A stretch of 64,000 bases of DNA from Haemonchus contortus (taxonomy: Eukaryota > Nematoda > Chromadorea > Rhabditida > Trichostrongylidae), in the NCBI GenBank assembly GCA_000469685.2, contig LS997562.1:22334203-22398202 (forward strand), in the 5' to 3' direction. Shown here in pieces: positions 1 through 11,500 of the stretch. Positions within the stretch are counted from its first letter, which is position 1. Each line of letters opens with the position of its first letter. Below the pieces are notes generated by a model. The model was not told the origin of the DNA and searched no databases. It saw only the letters and a list, made by a program, of their open reading frames with translations. Made by a program: the position numbers and the translations under genes.

Positions 1-257
1 CAGGATGTTCAAATCCCTCTAGTTTGTATATTTTACCGATTCATGTAAATGTTCCACCATAAATGTGAGATCCATCATCATAATAATTACTCTTCAATCA
101 CCACAGAATCGATATTAATCGTTATCAATCGATCGAAATTATCGTGGCGAAGGGGACAGTTACGTTATGACCTACGATGTATAAACGCGCTATCGCTAAC
201 CAATCTCCTGAACTTGCTCCCAAGTGTTCCTGCTTAGTTCACGATGGATTTTTCCAG

Positions 258-392
258 GTAACAGCCTATTTTACCATTGCGGTGAAAGATTTTGCGGACG
301 GACACAAAAGACTGACACACCAAAAAGCAAACCGGCATGTCAAGGAGCTATTGGATTATGTAAAAGGATGGCTGAGCTGTCTAATGATATAG
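258..392 (+). CDS. terminal exon of an unidentified gene (5' part outside window)
   Basis: The open frame runs from a good splice acceptor (TTTTTCCAG, ending at 257) to a TAG at 390-392 and encodes 44 residues. The peptide is soluble and helical-looking, with segments such as KDFADGHKRL and VKELLDYVKGWL. It reads like a conserved protein C-terminus rather than a chance frame. AATAAA signals follow at 481-486 and 495-500, as expected for a 3' UTR. I do not recognise the family. No convincing upstream exon is visible in 1-257. The exon is seen in the sequence; assignment to a gene is inference. Confidence 0.5.
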   Translation, partial: VTAYFTIAVKDFADGHKRLTHQKANRHVKELLDYVKGWLSCLMI

Positions 393-2871
393 ATGGTTAA
401 AAAAATGAGAAAATAAGATTGCAAAAAAGTGAACTCTTATTTTCCAACAAATTTCGTGACTACTGTACACAAGAATGTAAAATAAAAATAGTGAAATAAA
501 AACTTTAATGAAAAACAAAACAACTCAGATGGATTGTGTTGACCTCTGAAAGAGAAAGTATCGCAATTATTTTAAATTGCCTCGAAAAATGAACCAATTT
601 TGTAAAATCCAATCTTATCAGCCAACGTATCACGGAACTACGCGGGAGCATGAAATCTGACATTCCCGCTGCAGTTTCTTAAGATGCGTGAAATAACCAA
701 GAAACTCTGCAGTCGAGAAATAAAGGAAACGTTCAAGATTGAGTTTCCCTAAGATAAAAGATTAATTTGCAAAAAAATCTTATCTAGTTCTTCAACTTGT
801 TCCGCTGCAGACTAACTAAGATACGATTTCGTTGTTGATAGCCTTCCTTTTCTCGGTATTCAAAATATTATAACAGTAATTCAACATGATTGTAAATACC
901 TGAAAAGACCGCTCTTGGAAGGGAGTCAACTGCATTACAACAAGATACAACTTGTTATTTATTACTATCGGTTCGGGAAATCTTCATCGAATATATAGCT
1001 TGGAGGGCAGTTTCTGCACACACCCCTTAATATTGAGTGTCCTTACTAGGTTTCAGAGAGAAAAATGGGAGAATTCTCATGATTCATTCTACTCTTCCTG
1101 AGTTTCAAGATTAGCTAAACTACTGGCAACAAATTTTGATGAAGAGTTGTAGGGTCCGGACCTGCAACGTAACGGGTGACCATCGAAAAGTACGGATAGC
1201 TATCGATGGCAAATCAGCCATTCTCGAGTATTCAGTTAGACTGAAGTTCGGAGTTTCCAGTTGTCATTCGTAGATGGACAGGATGCAGAATTTTACTCTC
1301 ATAATTTCCAAACACAGTAATTGTTCGAGTTAGGGAGCACCGTGAATGTTCGCGCCTTCTGGATCAAGTGTGGGCGGAGGAAGTGGGTGATGTTGGGAGC
1401 ACTTTATTGTAGCTGGGAGCTTTCAGATTGAAAAAAAAAGATTTACACACTAATAAATTAATGGTAGCCCTCTGGCTTTGCGGAAACTAACATTTGCTCC
1501 AAACCACTCCACATGCCTGTCTTCAGAGCCATGCCTTCTAAAGTGAATAGAATTATAGACTTTAGTTGCTATTCCAAAAACATTGAATAATCTTTGAAAA
1601 CATCATTGAATGAGGTTGGAAGAATTTTGCCATGAGGTGGAGTGTGAGTATTGAGTAAGTGCTCATAGACCACCTTTTACCACCCTTACATCTCTGCAGA
1701 CGAGCTCTGGGCATTTTCCCCAGGTTTTCTGTTTCACGAAGGAGAATTCGACCAATCGCAGTTAGAGCAAACTCTCCGAATCCTGCATATAGCTTGTTCA
1801 TGAGAATTCCAAGATCCGTACTCTCGCTTCAGCAGCCGTAACCAGCCAAAACAACCAAATTCTAGACCTTGCACTGAAGCATCCAAACGATCACTAACGG
1901 GCTAGGTTGACTGAGTCGCTAGGAGGTTCAACTTATGAATTAAAAACGTGGATCGCATCCAACGGGCTTGTTTGCCAAAATCCTTCTTTACGTAAAGGGA
2001 CGTCAGATTCGAAAACCGATGTGCAATCGCAGTCGATGAACCGTTGCGCGTGCGAGCAGTGCCAGGGTGGTCTTGACACGCATCTGTCGCGTCCTTTAAC
2101 AATTTGCCACAGTACGTCCCCCCTGCTATGAGCGATTGATTTTTCTCCATTGTATGATGGTGCTCGGTCGTGTCGATTCGGGGTTGGACATCTGTACACG
2201 GGGCTATTGCAATAGCCCATAGATTTCCTCATCGTTCCGGTTGCTATCGGCATGCGGCTGCTGCTGGTTGCTTGCAAAGAATTGCCGGGCTTTTTTGCAG
2301 GCTGCTGGTTCCTGGAGCTGGATTTTCCTACATTCCTGTTCTTAAATGTGCCCTAGTCCGGCCGATCTATAGCTATTTCTTCCATGGACTGCATTGCGAG
2401 GTTCACACACACACTTTTGTAATTGTAAAATGCCTCCGCTTATTACACTATTGGCCCGATAGAAAACTACACACACTCGCAGTAAATTGCAACGCATTCA
2501 GTGAATCTGTATCAGCTATTTCCATGTTATCCTGGACGCTTGTAGTTCGATTTAGTGAGCCTTGTGCCACTTGGGTATCTTCCAGAAAGACTACCCGGGC
2601 CACAGTCTCATGAACAACCAACTGCCATCCAATGATTCATCTGTTTCGTCAGTTATCCTATGCTACCGAGCTTTTTCGAAATTCTCATACTAAATGCAGA
2701 TATTAAGTTAGCCTATATATAACGTATCTTTCGTCGGATTTGACCGTCAACTACATAATCTTTAATCGGGAACAATTAATTTTTGCTTTGGCTATTTTTG
2801 AAAATTCTCTTTCAATTTTGCGCGGAAGATCGATGTTCCTATCCGTGACAATTTTCGTTGGCTAATTATAG
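393..2871. other. intergenic stretch, no gene recognised
   Basis: The first 110 bases are the probable 3' UTR of the preceding exon. Beyond that, short overlapping frames on both strands around 1560-2610 have no domain, no consistent splice sites and no coherent composition. I see no RNA gene or mobile-element terminus here. The part nearest 2870 presumably holds the promoter of the UBAP2-like gene. Confidence 0.4.
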
Positions 2872-2881
2872 TTTCTTGCAG
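2872..2881 (+). promoter_or_regulatory. probable spliced-leader trans-splice acceptor of the UBAP2-like gene
   Basis: A pyrimidine-rich acceptor (TTTCTTGCAG) ends two bases before the ATG at 2884. In nematodes such a site just upstream of a start codon usually receives a spliced leader. An ordinary cis-splice from an unseen 5' UTR exon is the alternative. Confidence 0.5.
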
Positions 2882-2883
2882 AT

Positions 2884-4979
2884 ATGGGTGTTAAGGGAGA
2901 ATCCAGCAATCGAGCAAAAGCAGTTGCAACTGATGATCAAATGCGTCTTGCAAGGCTTACTCTCGAAGGAAATTCAGCTGAAGAAGACCCCGCCAACATC
3001 CAAAGATTAATAAAAAGGGTTAGTTTCTTCTGATACATTGCTGATAATTGGAAGTGCGGTGAACTTAGGACCTTAGATATCTTATAAACCTTGTTAGCGG
3101 AATTTCCGATCAACAATATGATTCCGACGATGTCCAAAGTAGTTCAATCCAAATGGTTAATTTATTTTTTTTGAGATGAACTTTATTGACTAACTTTATC
3201 ACGAGATCCCTTCTCCTTAGTCTGAACGGGCAAAGTAATTGCTGATTATCCCATCAAACCCAAATCAGGTTCGGACAGGATACTTAGTCAAAAAACGGCC
3301 GCTCGCCGTAACCTGGTCGGATCTGTGAGACCACCAACAAACAGCAGCGGCGCGAACGGGGACATTTCGAGTGAAGCCTACCTTCATGATTTCGTACATT
3401 TTCCATTTGGCTGGTATTGACTGCGAACTTTTTCCTAATGTACCCCATTTTTGAAGAATAACTGTTGCGATAGTTAGTTTCGGATTCAGCATCAGAGTTT
3501 CGAAGGCAGAACATTATATCTTTTAAAAGTCGTTCGAATATTTTCCGTCCCTCTGTGAAGTATCCCTGCCTAGTTCACCTGGCCTTTGGGATTGTTCAGT
3601 GGTAGCGCTACCTTTTTAGTAGGTTCTGGATCCATTCAAATGTTCAACACCAGCAATGCGAAATGATTTTCAGCGGGAGTTCCATTCTTTGCAGTATCCT
3701 CATTTTCATTCATTTGTGTTATGTTTCTGTTAGCGAGTGGGCAGTGTTATTGCATTGGAAAAAGCAAAGCGCTCATCTTCGCCGTTGTGTTAAATCGTAC
3801 CGTGATCGACGCAGGCGGATCAAGTGCAGTTTAAACATGGTTGCACATTCCTATGCTACTTTGTTGCTAACGCCTGCTTGCAAAAAAGCTCTTGAGCCAG
3901 TCTAACTGGAACAGTTGGTGGTTTCTGGCTTTATTGGATTCCAATAATTTATGCATTGACATTATCCACGCTCCTTTTTATTTTGGACAAAAAAATCACG
4001 CTATTGACCTGAGGGCAGGGAAAAGGGCAGTCTGCAGGGATACAATCACGGAGAGCTTTCAAGCATTGTTGACATAGGGAAATGTATTCAAGTTGATGGT
4101 AGAAACCGCCAAGGTTGCTCATTTCTCCTGTTACACCTTTCGAGATCTCTGTAGCGCTTCCACAGATATGCGGTCCAATAGACTTTCTCGCTCTGGACCT
4201 ACTCGCTTTTCTTCTCCCTCGGTTACAGATAGGAACTTGAAGGCAGTTTTTCTAGGATTTTTTAATCGTAATTGATGCCCTGAAATATAAGCGAAGGAAG
4301 TATGCCATCAAATCTAGTCGTTTTGTTGGTAGCAAATTTAGTGCCGTTACAAGTGTTCCGAAGAAGTGAACATTTGTGATGCTGCTTCTATCTAATCATA
4401 TGCAACGCATTACCGTATTGTGCGATCGATGAGAACGAGGGTTTCTGTTCCAAACCCTCGTTTCCATCGATCGCACAGTGGAATGATGCTTGTATACGAT
4501 CACATAACTTCCAGCTGCGTTTCATTTCCATTCTTGTATTTACTTTTGGGTCATTTATAGGTTATCGAGACTACGAGGTGTACGCAAGCTCGGGCTGAAC
4601 TCGCTTTGTATGATAACGACAACGATCTCGCCGCTGCTATTGATTATATTTTGGAGCATGGATCAGAGATAGAATCATGGACCGAACAAAAAAGCAAGAA
4701 AGACAAGAAGAAGGAAGAGGAAGAGAAGCGACCCGCTCGTGGCCAACCGTCTACACGCGGACGTGGTGGTTTCGTGGATCGTGGCGGCCGCGGTCGTGGA
4801 CGTGGTGACGGGAACGTGTCACGAGGAACGTCGCGTGGTGGCTCAATAGCTGGGCGAGGTCGGGGAGCTCCGGCGAATTCTACTGGTTTCCGTCCTGTTC
4901 CTTCGAAACCGTTAGCCGATGATTCCGCGATTAAGGCTGTTGACTCCGAATCTGTTGATGAGGTTACAGACTGGGTAAG

Positions 4980-5019
<40 letters not shown>

Positions 5020-8000
5020 TTAATATGAGATTTTGTTGTTGTGGCGCAGTCTCCCGAGAGGTCAGGCTGGGTCACTGCTGAGAATTTCCGTGGTTGTTAC
5101 AAATTTTTGTCTTGCATCGAAAGAAGCGATGGGATATAATTCTAAGCCGCTTTAATTTCTTTCGAGCACCAAATATTCACTTGCGGCCTGACCCGTTCCG
5201 ACTTCCATATATTCCGTTTTTTTGTTCAAACCTCTTTGGGGAATTCACAACGAGTTGCATGGCCACCTGACCCAGCAGGAGAACCTTTCAGCTATCAACT
5301 CTTGTGTCTCTTCGGTAAGTAAATTTTTTGCAGAAAAGTGGACCAATGGTATTTCATCGCTCAGAAGATGGTACGGCAGCATCTATACCGAGTTCAACCG
5401 TTCCCGCACCTACATCTCAACCTTCGAACGCTACTCCACCACCTATTTCGTTTGCTGCTGTAGCCGCAGCCGCTGCGAAAAAGGAACTGAAACGTCAACA
5501 ACCTCCTCAGCCGGTGAATTCTGTCTCGACCACTGAACAACCTGCTCAGGCGCCTGCAGAATTCTCTCACGAAGAACCTGTAACGAGTAGTAGTCCGGCT
5601 GCAGGTGATCAAACAGCGTCCAAGGATGTGTTTTATAGGTAGGTGTGCCACCAGCATATTGTTATTTAGGGAGTTCCCTTTTTTAGAATCTATTTTCGAT
5701 TTATTTTTTTAATATTTTCTCCGTTTTTATTTCATACCATCTTTCACGTTTTTTTTTATTTTGAATCGAGAATCCTAGCGATTTGTAACAGAACGAATAT
5801 TCTTTAGTTTGTTACACTTCGCTTGCGTGAAGGTTTCATAACTTGCGAAAGTCCTACAATGCCGTTAAAATTGAGATTCTCCCTCTTGACTTTTTCACTA
5901 GTTCTAACCATATGCCTGTGCCTTCGCACAGATGCTCAAGGAATGGCAGCGAGGAGTCTTTGATGAACATTTTTTGGGGGTAGTCATGGAAAATCACTGT
6001 TTATTCCACTTTCGGAGATCAGTAAGCTTCTCTGGACTAGGCCGTGTCGAAAGCCAACTTTTTTTACGCAAATGCGTGGGGATACAGTAGGTGTAGTCAT
6101 AGTGTGAAGAGGCATCGGTAGAGTTTAATGTAACGCAGCACTTACAATAAAAACTTTCGATTCCGCGATTGAGCTTTAAACATCGCTTCGTTATAAATAT
6201 GAGATGAGATATGAGGGACGGGCTACTATTGCTGATTCAAATTATTCTAGATTGGAGGTTAAATTAAGGGTCGCTTTTTGAGATTCAGGAAACCAGCCAT
6301 CTAATACCATCTAATAACAGATACTTTTATACGATTCCACTTTCTGGACTTATTCAAAGTACGTAAGAGGATCATCGTTAGGTCAGCGGGATACACATCA
6401 GCATTACAAACAGATGATAGATGCCGCTATTTCTGGCAGCTTGCCATCACATTTTGATTTTCCTCCCAATAATCAAATCTGCAGGGTCTCATGCTCTGAA
6501 ATTTAGTGGCAAATAGCATTATGCTTCCTAAACCAAGTGTCCAATTAATTTCGCTGTACCCTCACGTTCATACTCGAAGAAGCGTTAAATGTAACCTTGC
6601 TTTGTGCAATCGCCTTAAAGTTAATGTTTGCTGCAGCTTTGTTGTTTGTGTGCCATATTTCCTGCGTATTTTATACAAAGTTGGGGCTTGACACTCCGAT
6701 GGAATTCTCATTACTCTGACAAATTGTAAGCATTGCTTCAAGTAGAACTGTTTACAGCGAACCTTCCGTTGCACATCCTGTCAATCAAAACGAGAGTGTA
6801 CCCGGTGTTCCATCCACATCAGATGCCGAAGATGGGGAAGTTCTAGCAACGACTCCATCGCTATCACCAGCGATTCAAGCTAATTGGACGAGTCAGTTAA
6901 AGAATGATCTCGGAATCGGAATTGCTAGCCCAACTCGTCAACAGCAGTTCACTTCTCATTCCCTTACATCGGCTCCTGGTTAGTTACCTTCGTTTATTCT
7001 AAGTACTTCACAACACCTAGACTTGGTGCAGTGGCAGATGTTGATCGTTTTACAGCTGGCGTAGAATTTGTCTCGGCAACAATTCCTCCTGGACTTTCCG
7101 ATTATCACTTTGGATTTGTGGACGGACCACAAAACACCGAAATAAATGCATCGGCCGCTTCAGTGGCTAATGCGAATTCTGATGTTTTATTCTCTTCTGG
7201 TCGAACTACAACGAACACAACCGGTGGAACGGTTCCGCAGAAGAATAATGAGGTGAGCTAGATTCTTGTGGTATAAATCTCAAGGGCGTTTAAAACTTAC
7301 GCAGAACTGGCGAATGGGAGTGTACGAGAAGGGAAAAACATAAATTTCTGTTGAGCTCTTTGGTAAGCTAAAGGTTGGAATTATAGCGAAAGTCATATAC
7401 GAAGGGACTCAACGTTTTTTTTTGTGCTGAATTCTGACGTGAGACCCAGTGGTGCACGTGCGTAGTTCTCCTTCGTCAATTATATTCCGTGATTCACCAG
7501 TTCAGCGAATGCTTTTGACGCAGCCTTACCGTAGTGTAGCTTTTTTTTTAGAAATTTTAAGCATTTCTAGGATGAACGTCAATTAAACGGTGATTTCTCG
7601 TTGAAGGCGTCTCCACCGATATCACATTCCTATGGGCAACAACAACAGCACAACACGAGGTCTTTATCGTATGCAGATCCGTCGTCAGTGTCGTACGCAC
7701 CAACAACGCAACCAGATCGTGGAGTTGGATCCGGAAACAAACCGCCTGCACAAATTCACCATCCTCCACAGCAGTCGGCGGCCCACCAAGCACCCCAGCA
7801 GATGTTCCCTACTCAGATGCCGTACGGTTCATATCCTTACATGAACATGAATATGTATAGTCCGGTGACAGGTGTTCGAGCTGAGGATCAGTATGCTGCT
7901 CTCTACGCTGCTAGTATGCCGTTTGGAATGGGTGTGGACTTGTCGGCTATCCTACCGCCAACGACTCCTATGTCTCAAGCTGGGGCTAATCAACAGCATC

Positions 8001-8377
8001 CTGGATCTACTCAACATCGATCGGATACGCACAATCTTGTTGATATGAATAAGTTCGCATCGGGAAATACGAGAGATGGCAGCGGTCAGCAGCCATCGAA
8101 CGTAGCTCCGCCGCCTGGCTTCGCTAATCCATCGTTTATGCCGCAGCCAGGTTTATCGTCTTTATTCCTACAACAACAGTTTCCACCCCATCCGTATTCG
8201 TTTATGATGCCAAATGTGGGATCAGGACGTCAGATGTATCCCCAAGAAGACGATCGCAAGTCATACGATAAGATGGGAGGAGCGAAACAGGCCCAAGCGA
8301 CTCCTCCTCAACATTATCACAATGGCGGATATCTCAACAGCGGCCTCAACAAGAAGCCCTATAATTGGAACTCTTAA
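2884..8377 (+). CDS. UBAP2/UBAP2L/Lingerer-like UBA-RGG protein
   Basis: Exons are 2884-3018, 4561-4974, 5334-5638, 6758-6978, 7032-7252 and 7571-8377, all in agreeing phases (about 700 residues). An optional in-phase small exon lies at 5255-5314 or from 5279. Domains in order: an N-terminal UBA domain (residues ~15-75; VIETTRCTQARAEL, then a DNDNDLAAAIDYILEHG helix); an acidic/lysine linker; an RGG/RGRG tract (~100-150); an Ala/Pro/Gln-rich middle; the family block around 7060-7130 (VEFVSATIPPGLSDYHFGF, matching the conserved region of human UBAP2L); and a Pro/Gln/Met-rich tail ending NKKPYNWNS, like the vertebrate C-terminus. Known members bind RNA and ribonucleoproteins and act in stress-granule assembly and RNA polymerase II ubiquitination. 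AATAAA at 8418-8423 supports the 3' end. The start is chosen by the acceptor two bases upstream. Confidence 0.88.
4419..4477. repeat. 59-nt near-perfect hairpin in intron 1 of the UBAP2-like gene
   Basis: Two arms of 26 nt (from TGTGCGATCGATG to its complement CATCGATCGCACA) enclose a 7-nt loop. The only mismatch is a TC/CT swap in mid-stem. It could be a short foldback element or a small-RNA hairpin. The loop is shorter than in typical pre-miRNAs. Confidence 0.7.
4981..5019. repeat. (ATT)13 microsatellite
   Basis: Thirteen uninterrupted ATT units begin six bases after the GTAAGC donor that ends exon 2 of the UBAP2-like gene. The repeat lies wholly in the intron. Confidence 0.95.
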
Positions 8378-8417
8378 CTGGTTGCACATGTTCTCAATCT
8401 CTCATATTTGTGTTAAT

Positions 8418-8423
8418 AATAAA
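8418..8423 (+). terminator. AATAAA polyadenylation signal, UBAP2-like gene
   Basis: AATAAA lies 41 nt after the stop codon. A T-rich patch follows at 8437-8446. The next gene's putative trans-splice acceptor is at 8522-8523, about 100 nt downstream, which is the classical spacing inside nematode operons. Confidence 0.7.
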
Positions 8424-8514
8424 ATTCGTTAACACTACATTTTTTCGTTCATTTGGAGGATTCGCCTATTGACATGCTATCGCATCTGATTTATTCGTAA
8501 AATTATGAGAAAAA

Positions 8515-8523
8515 GTAGTTCAG
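8515..8523 (+). promoter_or_regulatory. probable trans-splice acceptor (SL2-type position) of the DHRS4-like gene
   Basis: AGTAGTTCAG ends at 8523 and the ATG is at 8527. The site is 100 nt downstream of the preceding gene's AATAAA, which fits a downstream operon gene. SL2 use itself cannot be read from genomic DNA. Confidence 0.5.
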
Positions 8524-8526
8524 ACA

Positions 8527-11500
8527 ATGTCAGCGCCCGTAGCGCTTGTAACTGGAGCCACCAATTCTGTTGGGAAAGCTATTGTACGGCGTTTAGCATT
8601 TGCTGGATACAAAGTCGCTGCTGCTGACCAGTGTCCCAATGCTGTTGACAATGTAGCTGAAGACAATAAGAGGGTTCGTCGGGTTTTTCACATGGAATTT
8701 TCGATTGGTCATTCTTTACCAAATAAGCTATTACGGCGCTCAGTCGATTTGATGCAAGTTCTAAAGTTCCAGTCCGTGTTTTCAATCAAATTCAAATCCA
8801 TTTAATGACATTTTGCTGTCAAGGAACAAAGAATATCTTGTTCCTCATCATCGAGGCCCATACGGAACGGCCATCATTCCTGCCAATCTGGTTTAATCAC
8901 CACTTCCTTTATGGTCAGTGAGATTTTCTTTAACTGCGTAGATGCGCTTACCATTCGTAACTCAACTTTCAACGTCAATAGCTCGAATGCTTCCGAAAAT
9001 CCGATCAATGAGGAAAACGAGATGTGTTTGAACATTCTTCTACCGCCTGGTCTACTGTTATCAACTAAATTTAAGTGATAGTTTTAAGTTAATACCTCAT
9101 CGCAGTCAGTTGCGAAATTACCACTTGAGTTGCAAAATTACCACTTAAATGATGAGGAAATCTAGGGTAAACGACATGACGTTGATTCCTTATTGAAAAC
9201 AAGTGTGTAGTATATGAGTGGAACTGAATCTGTCTACTGAAATCATTGTCGAAAGGAATGCATCGTCCGCTGAGGGTTTACAGTGCAGACCTTCATATGG
9301 AGAAACCTTGAAAAGATAGCGTTTATCAGTCGTTCTAGCGGTGCAATGCAAAAATAAATTGTAGAGCTTTTATCTTTACAGTGACAGCAACGGTACTGAG
9401 ATTTCATTTGTGCAAATGTGTCACTTCTTAAGTTCATCTTTCAAAACATTTCAACTTCTCTGTGCTGTGTATGGGAGTAAACGTTCAATCGACCGAAGAT
9501 TGACAACAGTGAAATATCCTATCTCTAACATGGCGAAATTATTGTATGCCTTAGGTTTCCTGTAAAATAGAGCACATATCAAAGCCTAGCGTTCTAACGG
9601 GGACTTTAAAGCGGAAGGATCGAAAATGAAGTGTGCCATATGGCTTCAGATGGCTTGGCATATTTGCGATAACGATCGACTACGGGAGGTTCGGTCATGG
9701 GTTATCCCGTTGAGACTAGATCGGCACGTCATGTCAGCATCCTTCATATTCATTGCACTCCAGATGAAGATGAATAACCGACCGTCATTTCATAGATGAC
9801 ACTTCAGTGCGCCCAGGCAACAGGGCCTCCTTTGTCTACTCTGTTCTCTCAGAGGAGGGAACGGATCTGTTGCTGGGATTATTGAGAAACGTTGCATTCA
9901 TGCTTCCAATTACGGAAAATTGATGAAAAATTCCGATTTCTGTTTTCTCACCAGTGATGAGATTGATTCTCGCTGTCCCAACAATCTGGAGAGCCGTTAG
10001 TTTGCCTCATTCATAACTTGATAGTACATGATTTGCTCCGTGAAAGCTAATTTGAGCTCTTTTTTTCGACTCGAAGACGAATACATTAGATCGTTCGAAA
10101 AGAATTTGCCGAAAATTCCGCGACAGTCCAGGTTTTTTAAGGAATACTCAGGAAGATGTAATGGCTGTATATGAGCATCACCCACTTATACACGCATAAC
10201 ATATCCGGTCCCACCTTCTGAGCTTATTGAACCCTTTAGTGGTTGAACTGTCTCCCCATTTTCAGTACGCAATTTCTTACGTATTCGAATCCGGTCACTC
10301 CGATGCTGAAGCTTATCGAAATCGGTCCCAAAATATCCGTCTAGGAGGCTCTTACGAGGCCTTCTGTGTACGTCTGGTTCCAACGCTTAAAAGCTGGAAA
10401 CATGAGGGTTCTAGGTGAGCCGGTTAACGAAATGCAATGTCATGGAATTCCCAGACTTGTTATGCGCTTACAAGTGAGAAACTGTATAGTATTTCCATGG
10501 GAACTTGCTGATGTTCGAAAAATATACGGTTGTAGATTTTCCGCAAATTCTTTCCAAACGACTTTTTAACCCATTGAGGACCGCGTGGTCCGCCGACGGG
10601 CCGCACCCCTATCGTGGCTCTTTAGTATTTATATTATTTATCGAGTGTTCTATGATTTTTTCATGTTTTCAAGTATCACCTGAGCTCAGAGCCTTCTAGA
10701 GAATTTTGAGGCTTTGTGATCCGGGAACCCTTTTTTTCCAACTACAGTTCTAAGAGAAATTAAAAGTTAATGTAAGGATCATATGAAAGGCGCGGTCGCC
10801 AATGGGTTAAGCGATTACAGTCGCCCCGATATTTTGACTTAACTGGAGAATACTCGATTTCCAGGTCGGAGGTGACGTGGTTGGGTTCTCCTTCAATATA
10901 GAAGACAAAAGTCACCGGACCAAACTTTTGTCTCGAGTAAGTTTCTGTGTTTAATATCTTTTTCAATTGTTGTCCAGAAGAGCTGTGTTTGGACAATTAG
11001 AATGAAAATTTGCTTGTATTTATAGGTTGTAAAAGACATGGGTGCGCTCGATTCACTGGTGATTGTACCGCCTGATAATACCGTTCGTGGAGATATCATG
11101 GATACAGATGTGAAACAATTCGATAAGGTTGAACTAATGATTGAATTCAAAACCTTTTGCATGTTGTTCGATTCGCATGCCCCTAATTGGGCAACATTGA
11201 ACAGACAAGAAAATGCGCCGAGTCAAGATTGGAATAACATTGGTCGATATGTCGGCCAGATTTCCATCAAAATGCCACCTACGGGTGTTTTGAGAATGCT
11301 CCAACGAATTTTTTCCGTCCGCACGTTTGAAAACAGAGATTTTATGTCCAGAAACTTTCTGCGTCTTGATTATCTCACATACTGTAATCCAGTTATTGGG
11401 GTTGTCATAGTTGTCCAATTAGGAGGATTTATAGCGGGCAATGACTAGTCTATAAAATCCTGTCCGTTTCTGATTTTTGTTGGAAGGTTCAGAGCTTCTT

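Noticed and set aside
1902..2613. Overlapping open frames on both strands of 74-147 codons
   Set aside because: No domain, no consistent splice sites, frames overlap antisense, composition unlike the supported exons.
4419..4477. Calling the hairpin a microRNA gene
   Set aside because: The loop is very short and there is no small-RNA or conservation evidence, so it is only listed as a hairpin.
4644..5075. Minus-strand 143-codon frame rich in Pro, Arg and Ile
   Set aside because: It is the antisense shadow of the RGG-coding exon plus the ATT repeat.
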